A stretch of DNA of 64,000 bases from Udaeobacter sp963725505 (lineage in GTDB: Bacteria > Verrucomicrobiota > Verrucomicrobiia > Chthoniobacterales > UBA10450): assembly GCA_963725505.1 (NCBI GenBank), contig CAVRYN010000013.1, forward strand, positions 70,301-134,300, given 5' to 3'. The position numbers and the translations under genes were made by a program. Below are positions 29,947-39,697 of the stretch, one piece after another; position 1 is the first letter of the stretch; each line of letters starts with the position of its first letter. The notes below the pieces were generated by a model. The model did not search any database. It was not told where the DNA came from and saw only the letters and a program-made list of their open reading frames with translations.

Positions 29947-30016
29947 TTAAAAAATTTTGCGCCTTCGCCTTTCCGAGCGCACTGCTTGAGTGTAAGCTTC
30001 GAGCCAATATTTTGCC

Positions 30017-32525
30017 GTGATTGATCCTGGCCAATCTCTGACGGGAACAAACGTTCCCACAAATTTCGAGAAACCTGCCGTGTCTCTAACCGGGCAGTAC
30101 GCCGAAGGGTTACAGACGTTTGATTTTCGGCGCTACTGGCATTCTTTCGTCGAACGTATTTGGATCGTTGCCATCTGCGTTCTGGCCGGACTTTTTTTAG
30201 CCCTGGGTCACCTCGCGCGGACGCCGAAGCTTTACCAGGGACACACAGTCCTGCAAGTGGAGTCCTCGGAGCCCACTGTTATCGCTACGGACGATCCCAC
30301 AACGCGAATGCGCTCCGAGTTTCTGGCCAGTCAGGAGGGGCTGCGAACGATCGAACAGAATCTCACTAACCAAACACTTCTTGAGCGAGTGGTACGCTCC
30401 GAAGGTTTGGCGCAGGACGGTGGACGCGCTCTTCTGGGCCAAAGTGTTATAGCCGACAAGAGTTCCAGCGCGACCGAGCGCACGGAGCCGTCGCAGGATG
30501 CCAACAAGACTCAGAGCGCGAGTGGCGTCACAGCTTTTACGCCGCTGGAAGAAGAGTTGGGTCGATCAATGGCCGGCATGGTGAAGCCGGCGATTCGCCG
30601 CGGAACGCGCTTGATCGATTTGTACGTGACGCACCGCGATCCAGCCATGGCACAGCGTCTCGCCGAGGCAGTCGGTCGAGAGTACATCCGCAACTCGATC
30701 GAGCGGCGCGCTTCGTTCAGCGAAGAGGCATTGCGTTATTTGCTCGAAGAAGAAGAACGCCTGAAGGCAAACCTGCAAAAAAGCGAGGCGGCCGTCGCCG
30801 AATATAAGGCGACCAATCCAGATGCGTTGCAACTTGGCGGCGGCACGGCCGCGACGGGTTCACAGCAGGGGTCTGGCTCTGGTGGACCTCGGGGCGGCTT
30901 GGTGGAGGACAAGCTGCAAAATCTAAGTGATAAGCTCACCGCCGCGAAGGCTGACCAACTTCGTCTTGAAGGTGAGCTTCAGCAAATTAATCAAGCTGGC
31001 GACAACATCGACGCGTTGCTTGCGATCCCGAGTATCTCGGCTGCCGCAATGGTGACCGAAGCGCGGCGCGAGCGTTACAAAGATCGAAGCGGGAATCGCC
31101 ACCTACGCGCTACGATACAAGGACAAGCATCCCAAAATGATTGCGGCCAAGGCCTCGCTGGCCGAGGCGAAGGAAAAGCTTCGGCAAGCCGTGTTGGCGC
31201 AACCTCCGATTCTGCGTAACGCGATCGAGCAAATCAAATCCAATGAGGCCAGCTTGCTAGAAGCGTTAAAAGACCAGCAGGGCGTCGCGGTCAACCTCAA
31301 TCGCACAGCCATCGGATATGGGGGGTTAGCGCGACAAGCTGAAACTGATCGTGCGCTGTACGAAAGCGTCCTTCGCCAGATAAAAGACACGAACTTAACA
31401 AAAGACGTGAAGATGAATGCAGTCAGCGTGATTGAACATTCCCCTCTTCCGCAGTCACCTGTGAGTCCACGGCCCACTAGAACGGTCATGCTCGGCCTTC
31501 TTGGCGGTCTGGCTGTCGGATTGGCCTTCGTTTTTGGCGCCGATGCGCTGGATCGTTCAATCAAAACGGTTGACCAGGCCGAAACCACGCTCGGATTGCC
31601 TGTTTTTGCAGCTATTCCCGACACCACTGACGAAGGGCCTGTTTCCAAGCTAAAACGGCGAAGCAAAGCCGTCGGAAGTTCAAACTACCGGGTGGTAGTG
31701 GAAACTCCTGAAAGTCCGGCCGCGGAAGCCTTCCGCAATCTGCGCGCTGCCCTTTCTCTCTTAGGTCCCGAAGCCGAGCGCAAGGTTTCACTTTTCACTA
31801 GTGCTGTGCCCAACGAAGGCAAAAGCTTTACAAGCGCCAATTATTCGCTCGCACTGGCCCAGCAGGGTTATCGCGTGCTTCTTATCGACGGCGACCTGCG
31901 TCGGCCGAGCATGCACAAGATCTTCCGCTTCCCAGATGCCGATAGAAGCAACAATTTCGACGAAGATAGCCCCCCCGGCGTGACGGATTGCCTGGTGGGT
32001 GAAGCGGACATAGCCTCGGCAGCGCGCCAGATTTCCGCCGGAGAGATCCAGCTTGTCGACGAGGACATTGAGCTGACGGGGAAAATTCTTGCTGCGACAG
32101 GAGGCCAGCTTTCTGTCCTCGCAGGTGGACGACGTGCGCCCAATCCGGCTGAGATTCTGGCCGGGCCATTCTTCGGACAGCTGCTTGCTGAGGCTGCAAA
32201 GCTGTTTGACCGCGTGGTGATCGATAGCGCACCGATTCTTGCAGTCAGTGACACTCTCCTCATGACGCCACATGCCCAAACGGTCTGCATTGTTATTCGG
32301 GCGGGCAAAACACCGCGTCTAGCAGTCCACCGCGCGATTACCTTGCTGGCAAAGTCAGGAATTCGCCCAGCCGGTCTGGTCCTGAATCGATTGCGGCGGG
32401 GTCGCGGAGTGGGCTATTATTATTATTATGCTTCGCATGGTTACGGCAAAGACGAAGGAGCGTATTCTCGCGGCTACAGCTACAGTCGCCGATCCAAACC
32501 AGACCACGAAGGTAACGGAGCGTAA
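30017..32525 (+). CDS. Polysaccharide co-polymerase with BY-type tyrosine kinase (one frameshift)
   Basis: GTG 30017 opens a Wzz/GumC-like protein: a first membrane span near residues 52-72, then long coiled-coil helices (EEALRYLLEEEERLKANLQK). The frame is lost near 31073. Read one base over it continues VTKIEAGIATYALRYKDKHP and on without a gap, so the gene of about 835 codons carries a single extra base. The second half has another span (MLGLLGGLAVGLAFVFG) and the BY-kinase domain: Walker A-like SAVPNEGKSFTSANYSLALA, Walker A' LLIDGDLRRP and Walker B RVVIDSAP. The tail is Tyr-rich (GYYYYYASHGYG). It sets chain length and gates export together with the Wza homologue. Confidence 0.85.
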
Positions 32526-32610
32526 TTGACGATTCCGTAGTTAGCCCGTGGTGAGTCGCTGGCGAGCAGGTCAGTTCGTCAGGAGCTTTGATTTTGAAGC
32601 GTGTTGACTG

Positions 32611-33990
32611 CTAACTGAACCGTTCGTGCCACAGAGTGCTTCCCCAGCAAATACCCAGATAGGTTGCCGCATACAGCTGGATCGATTCGATCTGAAACGG
32701 GAAATCGACCAGCGCGTGCAGCGCCACTCCTACAAGTGCCATGATAACCAAAGGCTGCAGCACGCGTCTCCGCGGCGTCCAGTCTTGCCTGGCATGCTTG
32801 TTATTACTACGAATACCAACCGTTATTCCCCCGAAGAAAAGCAACCCCCAGAGGCTGCATCCCAGCCACCCCCATTCCAGCAGAGTCTGCAGGTAGTCCT
32901 CGTGCAAAAATCTCCAGGTGCCCGGAACCTGATTAACCGATCCGATGTTATAGGTTGGAAATACCACGCGAAAGGTTCCTGGGCCAAACCCGAACAGCCC
33001 CGCGTCGGGCAGCGCGGCTAACGCGAGGTGGCAAGCCTGCCAGCGCGCATCGTTGGGAATCCGCTGGCTCTCCGTCTGCCAGCGGGTCAGCGCTTGGTCC
33101 AAATGAGTCGCCTGAGCAAGCGCGATTAGCGCCAAGACAATCGCAAGAGCGCCTGCCAAGGCGACCGTTTTCTCGGTGCCGAACAGTTTTCGCACAAGCG
33201 CTGGTCCGAATTGCAGGCAGATGGCAAGCAGCAATACGACTGCGATTAGCTGAGCCATGCGCGAGGTATTCGCCAGCACCCCGGCAATCGTCAGGATAAA
33301 AAGACTTATCCACATCGCACGCAAACCGGGATGAGATCGTTTGCTAAAGGCCCGGATAACAAGCCCGGCACTCAATGGCCACACCAGGTTCAAAAATGCC
33401 CCGGCATTACCGTGGTAATAATACGTCGCAAAAAAGGTGCTGATTCGCAAGTCATACCGAGGCGGCGGCGGTTGCCAGAAGATCATCTGCGCGCCGGTGG
33501 CTTTCTGGAGTAAACCGAGAAACGCTATCGAGCCGCCGACCAGACCAATCGCATACCACAACCGAAGCAACCACCGGTTGCTCTGAGAAAGATCCGCGAC
33601 GAACAAGATCGTCCCCAGCAGCAATGCGCCTCGAATGATCCACGCCGCGCTGATCGTGTAATCAACGGAGCCGGCCAAAGGCGGCGCGAAGTTGTGTAGC
33701 GGGACGAAAACAAAAAAATCCGAGTCGTAGATTGACTTGGCGTTGAAAACCATCCAGCCGCCGACACAGACCAAAGCCACCGCTAAAAAAAATGGAAACC
33801 GCGGAAATCGCGGCGTTCGCCCACTGACAAGCAACTCAACGGCCCAAAGGACGAGGGCACCCAGCAACATCCAATTGGTTATTTGGATGCTCATCGATGT
33901 TGTCGCGCCGTACGCCCACGGGGCGTACACAAGGGTCGCAAAAAAAATCCAGCGAGATGCGGCGCGACAAATATGAGAGATCACAGGCAA
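32611..33990 (-). CDS. O-antigen ligase / Wzy-type polymerase
   Basis: 459 residues (TTG at 33990; GTG at 33984 is possible). Ten or more membrane helices are visible, for example WIFFATLVYAPWAYG and GALAIVLALIALAQA. The large periplasmic loop between late helices contains GLFGFGPGTFRVVFPTY and TWRFLHEDYLQTLLEWGWLG, with the HxDYxQ/E-WGxxG pattern of the O-antigen ligase (Wzy_C) family. Cytoplasmic membrane. It probably polymerises or ligates the repeat units made by this locus. It is transcribed right after the sugar transferase, 30 bases apart. Confidence 0.88.
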   Translation of the reverse strand: MPVISHICRAASRWIFFATLVYAPWAYGATTSMSIQITNWMLLGALVLWAVELLVSGRTPRFPRFPFFLAVALVCVGGWMVFNAKSIYDSDFFVFVPLHNFAPPLAGSVDYTISAAWIIRGALLLGTILFVADLSQSNRWLLRLWYAIGLVGGSIAFLGLLQKATGAQMIFWQPPPPRYDLRISTFFATYYYHGNAGAFLNLVWPLSAGLVIRAFSKRSHPGLRAMWISLFILTIAGVLANTSRMAQLIAVVLLLAICLQFGPALVRKLFGTEKTVALAGALAIVLALIALAQATHLDQALTRWQTESQRIPNDARWQACHLALAALPDAGLFGFGPGTFRVVFPTYNIGSVNQVPGTWRFLHEDYLQTLLEWGWLGCSLWGLLFFGGITVGIRSNNKHARQDWTPRRRVLQPLVIMALVGVALHALVDFPFQIESIQLYAATYLGICWGSTLWHERFS

Positions 33991-34020
33991 AAACGCCGAG
34001 CTGGTTTCTAGTGACCCTTA

Positions 34021-35526
34021 TCAGCGCCCTTTGCCAAACAGCATCGTGTATAAGGTTTTCAACACGATCATCGCATCCAGTTTCAGTGAGTAATGGCGGA
34101 TGTAGTAGAGGTCGTATTTTAGCTTCTCCACTGCGTCCTCGTCGCTCTCGCCGTACGGATAATTCACTTGCGCCCATCCGGTGATCCCCGGTTTGACCAA
34201 ATGCCGAAAATGATAAAACGGGATCGTTTGCTCATAGCGTTCGGCGCACTTGCTCCACTCCGGGCGCGGCCCAATCAGACTAATGTCGCCCTTGAGCGCA
34301 TTCCAAAGTTGCGGTAACTCATCGAGCCGAAGTTTCCTTAGCCATCGCCCCACTGACGTCACACGACGATCATCTTTGCGCGTGTAAATGTCTTCGTCCG
34401 TTTCGTCGGGCCGCAGGTGCATCGTACGGAACTTGAAGAGAATGAAACGTCTGCCGTCACGGCCTACTCGTTCCTGGCGAAAGAAAATCGGACTGCCGTC
34501 CCCTATCCATATGAACGGAGGAATAAGCACGAAGAGCGGAGCGCAAAGGACCAGTGCTGTCGCGGAGGCAACGATGTCGAACAGTCGCTTCAGGTAATGG
34601 TAGGGAGAAATGCGAGCCAGTTGGAACCCAGTCTGGAGCGGCCAGAACGGATCGACAATTCCCAGCGGCAGATAACGCCAGTGCGTCTCGTAAAATGATT
34701 CCAGCGTATAAACGCGCGTTTGCTGAAACTGCGCGCGCACCAGGCGCTCGAGCAGCTCGATATTGAGCGAACTGGCTCTTTCGGCGAGAATGATGCCACC
34801 GTAACGTGGATTGTTTAACTTGGCTGCGAGGTTTCCCTGCACAATCGGCGATCCTTTACCGGCAATTGGCCGGCCCACGCGCTTCTCGTTCGCGTCTACA
34901 AACTCAAGCGGTTGTTCGTTCGGTGAGTTCTTGTAAGCTTCGTAAAAACGCGCCGCCATCGCGCCGGCGCCAATGACCAGGAACGAGCGGCCGGCGCTGC
35001 TCGCCACCACATATCGCCTAATCCACCGACGGTAAGCCAGCGATACCGGGAGGAAAATTGCGAAGCTCAGCAGCAGCACGCCGCGGCTCGGCTTCATCGT
35101 CTGATCGAATGTGGCCGCAGAATAAATCAGCATCGCGCTGACCAACCCCGCTGAGATGACAGCGAGAATGTGTTCAGCGGCGTACCCGAGAGTGAGCTTC
35201 TCCACGGTGCGATCGTAACCGCCGATGAAGTAAAGCGCCGCCACAATCACCCCGAGTTGAATCAGATTGATGACGAAGAATTGAAAAGGCGTGGCGTAAA
35301 ACGCATCGTACCGAAACCAACCTACCAGTCGGTAGATCGCGAGCCAGGTCACTACATCGAGAAGGAGAGACAGCGCCGCAGACGCCCATTCATGGCTGAA
35401 AAAATGCGACCAGAAACCAACCCTGCGCCCAACTGTGACAGCGGACTCGGCGACGCCTGTTGAATGCTCCTCTTCAAACGCAAGAATTTCCTGGGAAATT
35501 GTTTGCGATTGTTCTCTGTTCGCCAT
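34021..35526 (-). CDS. Undecaprenyl-phosphate sugar transferase (WcaJ/WbaP type)
   Basis: 501 residues from ATG 35526; GTG 35553 is in frame but lies upstream of the likely -10 box. Four or five N-terminal membrane helices are followed by a Rossmann-like CoA-binding part (FLVIGAGAMAARFYEAYKNS), then the catalytic bacterial sugar transferase domain: YLKRLFDIVASATALVL, FFRQERVGRDGRRFILFKFR, LRKLRLDELPQLWNALKGD and the GPRPEWSKC motif. It transfers a sugar phosphate to undecaprenyl phosphate and so starts the exopolysaccharide repeat unit. First gene of the divergent pair with the Wzy-like gene. Confidence 0.93.
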   Translation of the reverse strand: MANREQSQTISQEILAFEEEHSTGVAESAVTVGRRVGFWSHFFSHEWASAALSLLLDVVTWLAIYRLVGWFRYDAFYATPFQFFVINLIQLGVIVAALYFIGGYDRTVEKLTLGYAAEHILAVISAGLVSAMLIYSAATFDQTMKPSRGVLLLSFAIFLPVSLAYRRWIRRYVVASSAGRSFLVIGAGAMAARFYEAYKNSPNEQPLEFVDANEKRVGRPIAGKGSPIVQGNLAAKLNNPRYGGIILAERASSLNIELLERLVRAQFQQTRVYTLESFYETHWRYLPLGIVDPFWPLQTGFQLARISPYHYLKRLFDIVASATALVLCAPLFVLIPPFIWIGDGSPIFFRQERVGRDGRRFILFKFRTMHLRPDETDEDIYTRKDDRRVTSVGRWLRKLRLDELPQLWNALKGDISLIGPRPEWSKCAERYEQTIPFYHFRHLVKPGITGWAQVNYPYGESDEDAVEKLKYDLYYIRHYSLKLDAMIVLKTLYTMLFGKGR

Positions 35527-35536
35527 GAGGCCGCCC

Positions 35537-35565
35537 ATTATATACTTAACCACGGCGAAGCGAAA
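35537..35565 (-). promoter_or_regulatory. Promoter of the sugar transferase gene
   Basis: On the minus strand TTTCGC, 17 bases, then a perfect TATAAT (35542-35537), with only 10 bases to ATG 35526. The leader would be about 3-5 nt. Confidence 0.5.
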
Positions 35566-35633
35566 GATTACTTCGGCGACCGTCTGTCCGCCAGCACGCC
35601 GCCCAAGCCAACGACGCGGCGCGTGCGCTATGC

Positions 35634-35661
35634 TTGACGCTCCAAGCAGCGTTCATAATCT
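35634..35661 (+). promoter_or_regulatory. Promoter of the sdhCAB operon
   Basis: TTGACG, 16-bp spacer, TAATCT; 36 bases to GTG 35698. Confidence 0.4.
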
Positions 35662-35697
35662 GAGACGCGCGCCGCTCGGCCGGCGCAGCTTGACACC

Positions 35698-36393
35698 GTG
35701 AATATTTTATCGGCTTTTTATCGCTCCTCGGTTGGAAAAAAAATCATCGTCGCCATCACCGGCATCATTTTGATTCTTTTTGTGATCGGACATCTGCTTG
35801 GGAATTTGCAGATTTTTATCGGACCGGATTGGATCAACGGTTACTCGCAACATCTACGCGACCTGGGTCCGCTTCTTTGGCTGATTCGAGTGTTTCTTCT
35901 CATCACGGTCGTCCTTCACATTTACTTTACGATCTTGCTCGCGATTGAGAATCGCCGTGCCCGGCCCGAGCCGTATATCGACAGACGATACGTGAAGGCC
36001 ACGTTCGCATCGCGTCACATGGTGATGAGCGGTCTGATTGTACTGGCCTTTATCATCTATCATCTTGCCCATTTCACGGTGCGCGTGACGGATCGCCGCT
36101 TTGGCTTGTTAAAGGCTGATCCTCTCGGCCATTACGACGTCTATTCGATGATGGTTTACGGGTTCCAAAACTATTTCGTGTCGGGTTTTTACGTGCTCGG
36201 ATTGTTCTTGCTCGCGCTCCACTTAAGCCACGGTTCATCGAGCTTTTTTCAATCGCTGGGATTGAACGACAAGAAACTGATGCCTCGTCTCGCCTTTGCC
36301 GGCCGGATCTTCGCGTGGCTGCTCTTTGCCGGTTACACCTCCATTCCCGTGGCCATCCTGCTTGGCCTCATCAAACCAGCGCAACAGCTATGA
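35698..36393 (+). CDS. sdhC: Succinate dehydrogenase cytochrome b subunit
   Basis: 231 residues from GTG 35698. Five membrane helices as in the b558 family: IIVAITGIILILFVIGHLLG, IRVFLLITVVLHIYFTILLA, VMSGLIVLAFIIYHLAHFTV, GFYVLGLFLLALHLSHG and the last one before LLGLIKPAQQL. The histidines in GHLLGN, VVLHIYF, IYHLAHF and LALHLSHG are placed as haem ligands. It anchors SdhA/B and passes electrons to quinone. The stop overlaps the sdhA start (ATGA). Confidence 0.94.
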   Translation: MNILSAFYRSSVGKKIIVAITGIILILFVIGHLLGNLQIFIGPDWINGYSQHLRDLGPLLWLIRVFLLITVVLHIYFTILLAIENRRARPEPYIDRRYVKATFASRHMVMSGLIVLAFIIYHLAHFTVRVTDRRFGLLKADPLGHYDVYSMMVYGFQNYFVSGFYVLGLFLLALHLSHGSSSFFQSLGLNDKKLMPRLAFAGRIFAWLLFAGYTSIPVAILLGLIKPAQQL

Positions 36394-38312
36394 TTGGGAC
36401 ATTTGACGCTAAAATTCCCCCCGGGCCACTTGCTCAAAAATGGCGGAGTCATCGTGATCATTCGCGCTTAGTCAGTCCAAACAACCGCCGAAAGTTTGAG
36501 ATCATTGTGGTGGGCAGCGGCCTGGCCGGTGGATCGGCTGCGGCCACTCTGGGTGAACTCGGGTATAGAGTGAAATGCTTTTGTTTTCAGGATTCGCCGA
36601 GGCGCGCCCATTCGATTGCAGCACAGGGTGGAATTAACGCGGCAAAAAATTATCAAAACGACGGCGACAGCGTTTACCGGTTGTTCTACGACACGATCAA
36701 GGGCGGCGATTTTCGATCGCGCGAAGCGAACGTTTATCGGCTCGCTGAAATCGCCAACAACATTATCGATCAATGCGTGGCCCAAGGCGTCCCGTTTGCG
36801 CGCGAATACAGCGGCTATCTGGCGAATCGTTCCTTTGGTGGCGCGCAGGTCTCACGGACCTTTTACGCGCGCGGTCAAACAGGCCAGCAGCTTCTGTTGG
36901 GTTGTTACCAGGCGCTCTGCCGTCAAATCGCCGCAGGCACAGTGCAGATGTTCCCGCAGACAGAGATGCTCGACTTGGTGATCGTCGATGGACAGGCAAA
37001 AGGAATCGTTACGCGAAACCTGCGCTCAGGAAAAATCGATAGGCACGCGGCCGACGCCGTTGTACTCGCCACCGGCGGATACGGAAACGTGTTTTATCTA
37101 TCGACCAATGCGCGCGGCTGCAATGTCACAGCCACTTATCGCGCGTACAAAAGGGGCGCGCTTTTTGCCAATCCATCCTTCACGCAAATTCATCCTACCT
37201 GCATCCCGGTCACCGGCGAACATCAGTCCAAACTTACGCTGATGTCCGAGTCGTTGCGGAACGACGGACGCGTCTGGGTACCGAAACGGAAGGAAGATCG
37301 CGAAAAAGCGCCAGGCGAAATTCCTGAGGCAGACCGCGATTATTATCTCGAGCGAAAATATCCCAGCTACGGCAACCTTGCACCGCGCGATATTTCATCG
37401 CGCGCAGCGAAGGAAGTTTGCGACGAAGGTCGCGGCGTTGGCCCAGGCGGACGCGGCGTCTATCTCGATTTTGCGGATGCCATTAAGCGGCTGGGCGAAG
37501 ATAGGATTCGCGAACGCTACGGAAATTTGTTTGAAGTCTATGAAAAGATCACCGGGGAAGACGCCTACAAAGTGCCGATGCGAATTTATCCGGCGGTGCA
37601 TTATACGATGGGTGGTCTCTGGGTCGATTACGACCTGATGAACAATGTGCCCGGTTTGTTTGTGATCGGCGAAGCAAATTTTTCCGATCACGGCGCCAAC
37701 CGGCTCGGAGCCAGCGCGCTTATGCAAGGTCTGGCTGATGGGTATTTTGTTTTGCCTAACACGCTGCCGAATTATCTCGCCGGCCAGATGGGAAAACGGC
37801 CCTCGCCGGGTGCTCCGGAGTTCCAAGAAGCAGAGGAAAATGTCCAAGCCAGGGTCGAAAAGCTACTCAGAGTAAATGGCACGCGCTCGCTCGATTCGTT
37901 CCACCGAGAGCTCGGCCTTCTTCTCTGGGAGAAATGTGGAATGTCGCGCCACGAAAAGGGCTTGCGCGACGCTCTCCAAAAAATTCCCGAACTGCGAGAA
38001 CAATTCTGGCGCGATGTGCGCGTCCCCGGAAACGAGGAAGATTTTAATCAATCGTTGGAGCGCGCCGGACGTGTCGCCGATTTCCTCGAATTCGCCGAGC
38101 TGATGTGCATGGACGCGCTTGAGCGCGACGAATCAGCCGGCGCGCATTTTCGCGAGGAACATCAAACACCCGATGGCGAAGCGCTCCGCGACGACGAACG
38201 TCACGCGGCAGTGTTCGCGTGGGAATTTCAAGGTGATGGGCAACTCCCAAAACTGAAACGCGAACCGCTACATTTCGAGACGGTGCATTTAACGCAAAGA
38301 AGCTATAAGTGA
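36390..38312 (+). CDS. sdhA: Succinate dehydrogenase flavoprotein subunit
   Basis: 640 residues from ATG 36390, which overlaps the sdhC stop. FAD-binding GxGxxG lies in IIVVGSGLAGGSAAATLGEL. SIAAQGGINAAKNYQNDGDS is the flavinylation region (His just before Ser). LATGGYGNVFYLSTNARGCN, QIHPTCIPVTGEHQSKL and MRIYPAVHYTMGGLWVDYD (catalytic Arg and His) are all present, as is GEANFSDHGANRLGASALMQ. It oxidises succinate to fumarate at the inner membrane. The length and the b558-type partner indicate a class like the Bacillus/Chlorobium enzymes. Confidence 0.96.
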   Translation: MIGTFDAKIPPGPLAQKWRSHRDHSRLVSPNNRRKFEIIVVGSGLAGGSAAATLGELGYRVKCFCFQDSPRRAHSIAAQGGINAAKNYQNDGDSVYRLFYDTIKGGDFRSREANVYRLAEIANNIIDQCVAQGVPFAREYSGYLANRSFGGAQVSRTFYARGQTGQQLLLGCYQALCRQIAAGTVQMFPQTEMLDLVIVDGQAKGIVTRNLRSGKIDRHAADAVVLATGGYGNVFYLSTNARGCNVTATYRAYKRGALFANPSFTQIHPTCIPVTGEHQSKLTLMSESLRNDGRVWVPKRKEDREKAPGEIPEADRDYYLERKYPSYGNLAPRDISSRAAKEVCDEGRGVGPGGRGVYLDFADAIKRLGEDRIRERYGNLFEVYEKITGEDAYKVPMRIYPAVHYTMGGLWVDYDLMNNVPGLFVIGEANFSDHGANRLGASALMQGLADGYFVLPNTLPNYLAGQMGKRPSPGAPEFQEAEENVQARVEKLLRVNGTRSLDSFHRELGLLLWEKCGMSRHEKGLRDALQKIPELREQFWRDVRVPGNEEDFNQSLERAGRVADFLEFAELMCMDALERDESAGAHFREEHQTPDGEALRDDERHAAVFAWEFQGDGQLPKLKREPLHFETVHLTQRSYK

Positions 38313-38763
38313 AGTTGAGAGTGGTTAGTTGAGAGTTGAGAGATAAAACAACAAGAAGAATATGTTTAACTTCGAAAAACTAGACGTTTGGCAAAAGGCG
38401 ATTGAATTCGCCGACCTCATTTATACGGATACTCGAAGCTTTCCGACGGAAGAACGGTTTGGTCTAACGACTCAACTGCGTCGCGCTGCTGTCTCAATTT
38501 CCTCGAACATTGCAGAGGGATCCTCACGAAGTTCCAAAGTTGACTTTGCGCGCTTTATCGAAATCGCGAGTGGCTCTGTCTTTGAAGTCGTTTCTGAATG
38601 TTTTGTCGCGCATCGCCAGAATTTTCTCAGCGACGACAATTTCCAGAAAATCTACGCGGCAGCGGAGGAGGAAAGCCGAATGCTGAGCGGTTTACGCAGA
38701 TCCCTCTTGGCCACGAGGTGATTGCATGCGGATTTTCCGTCTCTCAACTATCAACTCTCAACT
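38313..38763. repeat. Repeat-flanked insert within the sdh operon
   Basis: GTTGAGAGTGGTTAGTTGAG and following bases (38315-38342) face CTCTCAACTATCAACTCTCA (38741-38760) in inverted orientation. They enclose the four-helix-bundle gene. The right end runs directly into the sdhB start codon. Confidence 0.7.
38362..38721 (+). CDS. Four-helix-bundle protein (S23 / 23S rRNA IVP family)
   Basis: 119 residues. FEKLDVWQKAIEFADLIY, TQLRRAAVSISSNIAEGSSR and FARFIEIASGSVFEVVSEC are the classic pattern of the TIGR02436 family, first seen in intervening sequences of 23S rRNA genes. It folds as a small homopentameric helical bundle; the role is unknown, though relatives such as Avd act with reverse transcriptases. 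No reverse transcriptase is present. It sits between sdhA and sdhB inside inverted GTTGAGAGTT repeats, so it looks like cargo of a small mobile or repeat-associated unit rather than part of succinate dehydrogenase. Confidence 0.92.
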   Translation: MFNFEKLDVWQKAIEFADLIYTDTRSFPTEERFGLTTQLRRAAVSISSNIAEGSSRSSKVDFARFIEIASGSVFEVVSECFVAHRQNFLSDDNFQKIYAAAEEESRMLSGLRRSLLATR

Positions 38764-39519
38764 ATGAACTTCCGGCTGAGAATCTGGCGGCAACCCAACA
38801 GGAAATCGCCCGGCAAACTGGTGGATTATGAAGTGCGCGACATTTCGCCCAACACGTCATTTCTCGAAATGCTCGACATTCTGAACGAAAATTTGCTCCG
38901 GGCCGGCAGGGAACCGATCGCGTTCGACTCCGATTGTCGCGAAGGCATTTGCGGCACCTGCTCGCTCACGGTCAATGGCGAAGCCCACGGACCCGATCAC
39001 CCCGGCGCGGTGTGCGAGCTTTACATGCGGAAGTTTCGTGACGGCGCGACGATTACCGTCGAACCATTCCGCATAGGATCGTTCCCGATCGTAAAGGATT
39101 TGGTGATCGATCGGAGCGCGCTGGATCGCATCGTGCAAGCCGGTGGGTTTATTTCCGCGCGCGCGGGTTCGGCGCCCGAGGCGAATTCAGTTTCCGTTCC
39201 GAAGCACGACGCCGATTTGGCGATGGAAGCGGCAGCCTGCATCGGCTGCGGCGCGTGCGCAGCGGCCTGTCCAAACGGGTCAGCCATGCTCTTCACTTCT
39301 GCGAAAGTCTCGCACCTTGCGCTTTTGCCGCAGGGACATCCGGAACGCGAGAGCCGCGTCGTTAGAATGGTGCAGGTGATGGACGCTGAAGGCTTTGGCA
39401 ATTGTACCAACACTTACGAATGCGAAGCGGTCTGCCCCGCCGAGATCAGCGCCAGTTTCATTGCGAAGCTGAATCGCGAATACGCGCGGGCTGTGCTGCA
39501 GCGCAGCGCCGGTGAATAA
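38764..39519 (+). CDS. sdhB: Succinate dehydrogenase iron-sulfur subunit
   Basis: 251 residues from ATG 38764 (MNFRLRIWRQPN). A [2Fe-2S] domain carries Cys in DCREGICGTCSLTVNGEA. The second domain has AAACIGCGACAAACPNGSAM for [4Fe-4S] and NCTNTYECEAVCPAEIS for the third cluster. It carries electrons from FAD to the membrane subunit. The start codon is the last ATG of the CAACTCTCAACTATG repeat, so the repeat insert upstream has replaced the original 5' context. An ORF extension further upstream is repeat-derived. Confidence 0.95.
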   Translation: MNFRLRIWRQPNRKSPGKLVDYEVRDISPNTSFLEMLDILNENLLRAGREPIAFDSDCREGICGTCSLTVNGEAHGPDHPGAVCELYMRKFRDGATITVEPFRIGSFPIVKDLVIDRSALDRIVQAGGFISARAGSAPEANSVSVPKHDADLAMEAAACIGCGACAAACPNGSAMLFTSAKVSHLALLPQGHPERESRVVRMVQVMDAEGFGNCTNTYECEAVCPAEISASFIAKLNREYARAVLQRSAGE

Positions 39520-39547
39520 TTTCGCGCGCGGCGGAGAACAATCTGGG

Positions 39548-39697
39548 GTAGCACACGCGTCCCGCGTGTTGGCGAACGCGTCCTCGCGGTCGCGGACTTT
39601 TCTGTTTTAGCTCGCTCATCTTCACGGGTTGGTGGAATGCAAAGAAAAGATTATTTCGGCACGACGCCGAAACCAGCACGCGAGACGCGTGCGCTAC
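39548..39697. repeat. About 150-bp palindromic element, copy 1
   Basis: Ends GTAGCACACGCGTCCCGCGTG and CACGCGAGACGCGTGCGCTAC are inverted copies. Inside are TTGGCGAACGCGTCCTCGCGG on the left and TTTCGGCACGACGCCGAAACC on the right. The second copy (44191-44333) has the same parts in opposite orientation. Confidence 0.85.

Noticed and set aside
36315..36389. Longer N-terminus for sdhA
   Set aside because: It overlaps sdhC coding sequence; ATG 36390 with the ATGA overlap is the normal operon start.
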